Positions 29,493 to 32,959 of a stretch of 32,959 nt of DNA are shown one piece after another. Within the stretch, counting starts at the first letter, position 1. Every line of letters begins with the position of its first letter. The position numbers and the translations under genes were made by a program. This DNA is from Bacillota bacterium (GTDB taxonomy: Bacteria; Bacillota; Clostridia; Peptostreptococcales; Anaerovoracaceae). The stretch lies in contig JAFPXN010000133.1 of the NCBI GenBank assembly GCA_017412505.1, positions 1 to 32,959 on the forward strand, written 5' to 3'. Under the pieces are notes generated by a model that saw nothing but the letters and a program-made list of their open reading frames with translations, had not been told where the DNA came from and made no database searches.

Positions 29493-29794
29493 TGACCCTT
29501 CTTCTGATCCTCCTCGTGATCTGCGCCGTCGCCGTTTCCGCGCAGAGGAAACTGCTGGCGGCCGTCATCATCTTCATGTCGTACAGCATGATCATGTCCA
29601 TCGTGTGGCTGCTGCTGCGCGCCCCGGATCTCGCGATCACGGAGGCCGCGGTCGGCGCCGGCATCACGTCCGTGCTTTTCTTTATCGCCCTGCGCCGCCT
29701 GGGCCTGCTCAAACGCAGCATCCGGGAGGATATGGCGGAAGTCGAAGAGCATTTCGCCGGACGCATGGAACGGGAGGAGGAACGCGATGAATAA
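29480..29794 (+). CDS. MbhD/DUF4040-type subunit (homologue of part of MrpA C-terminus)
   Basis: A 104-residue membrane protein with three helices. LLAAVIIFMSYSMIMSIVWLLLRAPDLAITEAAVGAGITSVLFF matches the DUF4040/MbhD module, which in classical Mrp is fused to the C-terminal part of large MrpA and in hydrogenase-type complexes is a separate gene. APDLAITEAAVG carries the conserved Asp and Glu of this module. A separate MbhD gene marks the Mbh-like split arrangement. GGAGG precedes the ATG. Confidence 0.87.
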   Translation: MQALMTLLLILLVICAVAVSAQRKLLAAVIIFMSYSMIMSIVWLLLRAPDLAITEAAVGAGITSVLFFIALRRLGLLKRSIREDMAEVEEHFAGRMEREEERDE

Positions 29795-30551
29795 AGAAAA
29801 ACGCGACCGCCTCTACGCGATCCTCTGCACCTGCCTGACGATCGTCTTCATCGGGGTCATGCTGTTCATGGCGACGGATCTGCCCCACCTGGGCCTTGCG
29901 ACGAACCCGGACATCAACGAGGTGCCGGAGTTCTACGTCGAAGAGGGACCGGAGGAGACCGGCGCGCTGAACGCGGTCACCGCCATGATCCTGCATTACC
30001 GCGCGTTCGACACGCTGGGCGAATCCTGTGTGCTGTTCGTCGCTGCCATCAGCGTGTTCATCCTGCTGCGCATCGACGGAAACGCGAGCAACGACACCAT
30101 CGTCGCCATCGACCGGCGCTACGAGCCGGTGAACGATCCCATCCTCAGCAAAACGTTCCTGATCCTCGTGCCCGCGGTCTTCATGTTCGGCATCTACATC
30201 ACCATGAACGGCCACCTGTCGCCGGGCGGAGGCTTCTCCGGCGGCGCCATCCTCGCCGCGGGCCTGCTGCTGTATCTGAACGCCTACGGTTTGGCCAATA
30301 CGGAGCGGTTCATGACGAGCAAGCTGTACCGCCGCGTGACCGCGCTGGCGCTGTGTTTCTACGCGGCTGCGAAAGGCTATACGTTCTACATGGGCGCCAA
30401 CGGCCTGGAGACCTTCGAAAAGGCCGGCGTTCCCGGACGCATCCTGTCCGCGGGGCTCATCCTGCCGCTGAACGTCTGCGTGGCGATCGTCGTCGCCATG
30501 ACCATCTATTCCATGTACATCATGATCCGCAAAGGGGGCTTCAACAAATGA
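29787..30551 (+). CDS. mrpB: MrpB/MnhB-type antiporter subunit with MbhE-like N-terminal part
   Basis: A 254-residue membrane protein. The first 100 residues (helix LYAILCTCLTIVFIGVMLFMATDLP, then TGALNAVTAMILHYRAFDTLGESCVLFVAAISVF) correspond to the MbhE-like end of MrpA. The remainder is MrpB proper: ILVPAVFMFGIYITMNGHLSPGGGFSGGAILAAGLLL, with the invariant HLSPGGGFSGG loop. So two modules that are often separate are fused here. The start overlaps the preceding gene by 8 nt, and the stop overlaps mrpC by ATGA. Confidence 0.88.
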   Translation: MNKEKRDRLYAILCTCLTIVFIGVMLFMATDLPHLGLATNPDINEVPEFYVEEGPEETGALNAVTAMILHYRAFDTLGESCVLFVAAISVFILLRIDGNASNDTIVAIDRRYEPVNDPILSKTFLILVPAVFMFGIYITMNGHLSPGGGFSGGAILAAGLLLYLNAYGLANTERFMTSKLYRRVTALALCFYAAAKGYTFYMGANGLETFEKAGVPGRILSAGLILPLNVCVAIVVAMTIYSMYIMIRKGGFNK

Positions 30552-30940
30552 GCTACTTCTTTGCCGATCTTCCCGAATACACCGCCATGATCCTGTTCGG
30601 CATCGGGCTTTCCATCCTGATGCTGGCGAAAAACCTCGTCAAGAAGATCATCGGCCTGAACATCATGGATACGTCCGTCTTCCTGTTCCTCGCCGCCAAG
30701 GGTTACGTGGAGAACACCGTCGCGCCCATCGTGACGCCGGAAGAACTGGGCCATATCGATTCTGCCTTGTATTCCAATCCCGTGCCGGCCGGCCTCGTGC
30801 TGACGGGCATCGTGGTCTCCGTCTCGGTGACCGCGGTGCTGCTGTCGCTCGTCGTGCGGCTGAACGAGGAATTCCATACGCTGGATATCGACGAGATCAT
30901 CCACATTCTGAGGAAAAGGGACAGGGAGGATCTGAAATGA
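30548..30940 (+). CDS. mrpC: MrpC/MnhC-type (NuoK-like) antiporter subunit
   Basis: A 130-residue membrane subunit homologous to NuoK. Three helices: YTAMILFGIGLSILMLAKNLVKKIIGLNIMDTSVFLFLAAKG and NPVPAGLVLTGIVVSVSVTAVLLSLVVRL. The motif DSALYSNPVPAGLVLTGIVV equates to D.....PLPqaLVLTAIVI of MrpC. The start is coupled to mrpB (ATGA); the end overlaps mrpD by 4 nt. Confidence 0.92.
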   Translation: MSYFFADLPEYTAMILFGIGLSILMLAKNLVKKIIGLNIMDTSVFLFLAAKGYVENTVAPIVTPEELGHIDSALYSNPVPAGLVLTGIVVSVSVTAVLLSLVVRLNEEFHTLDIDEIIHILRKRDREDLK

Positions 30941-32460
30941 ACTTCGCTGTGAACATCCCTGCCCTTTCCATCCTGCTGCTGATGCTTTCCGGCATCGTCT
31001 GCCTCGTGCTGCCAGCCCGCGGAGCGAGACATGTGGCGGACTGCGCCATCGCCCTGGTCTGCGCCATGTCCGCGGTGCTGTTGTTCGCCTTCGTGCGCGG
31101 ACAGGAAGTCTTTACGTACAGCATGGGCGAGATCGGCGCGCCGTTCGGCAACGAACTGCGCGCGGGACCCCTGGAAGCGGCTGTCGCCACGCTGTTCTCC
31201 GTGGTCACGCTGCTGTCGATCCTGGGCGGCCGGGCGCATCTGCGTACGGACATCGGTAAAAAGAAGGTCAACCTGTATTACATCTCCGTGCTGTTCCTGC
31301 TGTGCTCCATGCTGGCGCTGGTATATACGAACGACCTGTTCACCGCCTACGTGTTCGTGGAGATCAACACGATCACAGCCTGCGGCATCGTCATGAGCAA
31401 GGAGGACGGCTACACGCTGGCCGCGTCCATGCGGTATTTCATCATGAGCCTGATCGGTTCGGGCCTGTTCCTGATCGCCGTGTCCATCCTGTACGCGCTC
31501 ACCGGACACCTGCTGATGAGCGATATCCAGGCGGAATTGGCGGCGCTGTACGCGCAGGGGCTGTACCGGGCGCCGCTGCAGGTCGCCATCGCCCTGATGG
31601 GCGTGGGCCTGTCCCTGAAGAGCGCGCTGTGGCCGTTCTCGTCCTGGCTGCCGGACGCCCACTCGTCCGCGTCGGCGAGCTCGTCCGCCATGCTGTCCGG
31701 CCTCGTGCTGAAATCCTTCATTTTCCTGCTCGTCAAGGTGTTCTACCGCGTCGTGGGCGTCGGCATCATCCGCACCCACGCCATCCTGGACCTGCTGCTG
31801 GTCTTCGGCATCCTGGGCATGATCATGGGTTCCGTGAACGCGCTGTTCGAGCGCGACATCAAGCGCCTGCTCGCCTACTCCAGCATCGGCCAGATCGGCT
31901 ACATCTTCTGCGGCATCGGCCTGGGCACCGTCGCGGGCGTCGCGGCAGGGCTCGTGCAGGTCGCGGTGCACGCGTGCACGAAGGCCATGCTGTTCTGCGC
32001 GGCCGGCGGCCTGATGGACGCGTCGGGCGGCAGTAAGAAGTTCAAAGACCTGGAAGGCGCCGGGCGCCGGGATACCTATGCGGGCGTCGCTTTTATCGTG
32101 GGCACGCTGTCCATGATCGGCATCCCGTTCTTCGGCGGGTTCATCACGAAACTGTCCCTGGTCACGGCTTCCGTGGAAGTCGGCGGATGGCGCAGCACGC
32201 TGGCCATCGCCGCCATCATCCTGTCCACGATCCTCACAGCCATCTACTACATCAACGTCCTGGCGATCATCTTCCGGGCGGACGAACAGACGCCCACCAG
32301 CGCGCGGGAAAAGCTGCGCGAACAGTGGAACAAACAGATGCGCCTCGACACGGAGTACGAATTCGCCATCGTGCTGTTCATCATACTGAATCTTGCCATC
32401 GGCCTGCAGTCGGACCGTCTGATGGACGTGATCCGCACAGGTCTTTCGATGTTCGGATAA
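30937..32460 (+). CDS. mrpD: MrpD/MnhD-type proton-conducting antiporter subunit
   Basis: A 507-residue membrane protein of the proton-conducting transporter family (NuoL/M/N-like) with about 14 helices. Key charged membrane residues: Glu142 in FVEINTITACG (helix 5), Lys228 in LSLKSALWPFSSWLPDAHSSA (helix 7), His242, Lys259, and the FERDIKRLLAYSSIGQIGYI segment. These residues form the proton/cation path in complex I and Mrp. The start overlaps mrpC (ATGA). The C-terminal loop is charged (SAREKLREQWNKQM) before the last helix. A 15-nt gap with AAAGGAG leads to the next gene. Confidence 0.94.
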   Translation: MNFAVNIPALSILLLMLSGIVCLVLPARGARHVADCAIALVCAMSAVLLFAFVRGQEVFTYSMGEIGAPFGNELRAGPLEAAVATLFSVVTLLSILGGRAHLRTDIGKKKVNLYYISVLFLLCSMLALVYTNDLFTAYVFVEINTITACGIVMSKEDGYTLAASMRYFIMSLIGSGLFLIAVSILYALTGHLLMSDIQAELAALYAQGLYRAPLQVAIALMGVGLSLKSALWPFSSWLPDAHSSASASSSAMLSGLVLKSFIFLLVKVFYRVVGVGIIRTHAILDLLLVFGILGMIMGSVNALFERDIKRLLAYSSIGQIGYIFCGIGLGTVAGVAAGLVQVAVHACTKAMLFCAAGGLMDASGGSKKFKDLEGAGRRDTYAGVAFIVGTLSMIGIPFFGGFITKLSLVTASVEVGGWRSTLAIAAIILSTILTAIYYINVLAIIFRADEQTPTSAREKLREQWNKQMRLDTEYEFAIVLFIILNLAIGLQSDRLMDVIRTGLSMFG

Positions 32461-32475
32461 AAAGGAGCGAAGGAT

Positions 32476-32959
32476 ATGACGAACGTCTATACGCTGCTGA
32501 ATATTACCGACAAACTTTCGCTGCAGTTCGGCACGGACGCCGTAGGGCGCTTTTTCCTGTGCCTCGTCAGCGTCATGTGGGTGCTGGTCGGGATCTACGC
32601 GCAGAAATATAAGGAACACCAGAAGCACAACGCCCGGTTCTTCGTCTTTTACGCTCTGACGTGGGTGATGCTGGCGGCCCTCACCATGGCGGCCAATTAC
32701 CTGACGATGTACCTGTGCTTCGAGTTCATGACGCTGCTGTCCATGCCTCTCGTGCTGCACAACGGCACGCCGGAATCCATCGCCGCTGCGAAGAAGTATC
32801 TGTTCTACTCGATCTTCGGCGCAACGCTTGGCCTTCTGGGCATGTTCTTCGTCAATTCCTACGGCACCACGCTGGCCTTTGCGACCGGCGGCGTGCTTGA
32901 CCCCGCGAAGATCGCCGGCCACGAGACCCTCATCCTCTGGGTCGCGTTCCTGTCCGTCG
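32476..32959 (+). CDS. Second proton-conducting antiporter subunit, N-terminal part
   Basis: Incomplete at the right edge; 161 codons visible. Several hydrophobic helices (about 24-41, 60-81, 105-125), with YLCFEFMTLLSMPLVLHN around helix 5, where the Glu matches the conserved membrane glutamate of NuoL/M and MrpA/D. KKYLFYSIFGATLGLLGMFF follows, as in that family. AAAGGAG lies 8 nt before the ATG. In Mrp/Mbh-like clusters this position holds a second large ion-pumping subunit. Whether it is MrpA-like or MrpD-like cannot be decided from this fragment. Confidence 0.85.
   Translation, partial: MTNVYTLLNITDKLSLQFGTDAVGRFFLCLVSVMWVLVGIYAQKYKEHQKHNARFFVFYALTWVMLAALTMAANYLTMYLCFEFMTLLSMPLVLHNGTPESIAAAKKYLFYSIFGATLGLLGMFFVNSYGTTLAFATGGVLDPAKIAGHETLILWVAFLSV

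Noticed and set aside
1..32959. CRISPR arrays, tRNA or rRNA genes, intact insertion sequences, prophage genes
   Set aside because: No regular repeat-spacer pattern, no cloverleaf or rRNA sequence, and no transposase, integrase or structural phage gene was recognised.

Overview
The window looks like a chromosomal segment of a GC-rich, strictly anaerobic, amino-acid-fermenting Clostridia-type Firmicute; family and genus cannot be settled from sequence alone. Reasons: strong AGGAGG ribosome sites, dense overlapping operons, a UGA-decoded selenoprotein of the glycine/sarcosine/betaine reductase family with GrdX and the alpha/beta precursor, a PrdX-type prolyl-tRNA deacylase, DUF1846, DUF1934 and UPF0340 proteins, an SLH-domain surface protein, and an Mrp-type antiporter operon in the order found in membrane-bound hydrogenase-like complexes.

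Layout. 1-218 (-): start of a DMT permease, divergent from 349-3441 (+): coaBC, a DUF4230 protein and a membrane-anchored metallophosphoesterase. 3454-3510: REP-like hairpin between convergent genes. 3522-5344 (-): ispE followed by a 2-hydroxyacid dehydrogenase. 5399-11159 (+): tightly overlapping run hslO, ddl, DUF1934, two tandem S41 proteases and a UPF0340 protein, closed by a terminator. 11235-12728 (-): agmatinase-family enzyme and prolyl-tRNA deacylase. 12746-12799: a perfect 54-bp palindrome. 12892-14415 (+): FMN-binding glutamate-synthase-like enzyme with a cysteine-rich head. 14566-17531 (+): grdX, component B alpha/beta precursor and the selenoprotein component B subunit, read through TGA at 17298. 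17661-18311: VWA protein.

18312-22793 is an accessory block. A 240-bp fold-back element (18353-18588) is followed by four less GC-rich genes: a small three-helix membrane protein, a 546-residue protein ending in an LRR_5-like segment, a TIR-domain protein with the same kind of ending, and an uncharacterised protein whose N-terminus resembles the HisRS anticodon-binding fold. This cassette is the best candidate here for an undescribed system, possibly TIR-based signalling or defence.

22857-25688 (+) returns to ordinary genes (DUF1846, SLH protein). A second REP-like hairpin (25700-25770) separates them from a convergent Na/Pi cotransporter (25772-27571, -), with a bactofilin (27645-28145, -) upstream of it. 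28311 to the window end (+) is an Mrp/Mbh-type operon, mrpE-F-G-mbhD-B-C-D, followed by a truncated second ion-conducting subunit.

Themes: repeated GGGGACAGGTACA hairpins placed as bidirectional terminators; two genes (ispE and the deacylase) whose extended -10 box lies exactly 6 nt before ATG, which predicts leaderless mRNAs; and a reductase component B module with no GrdA, GrdC, GrdD or thioredoxin genes beside it.
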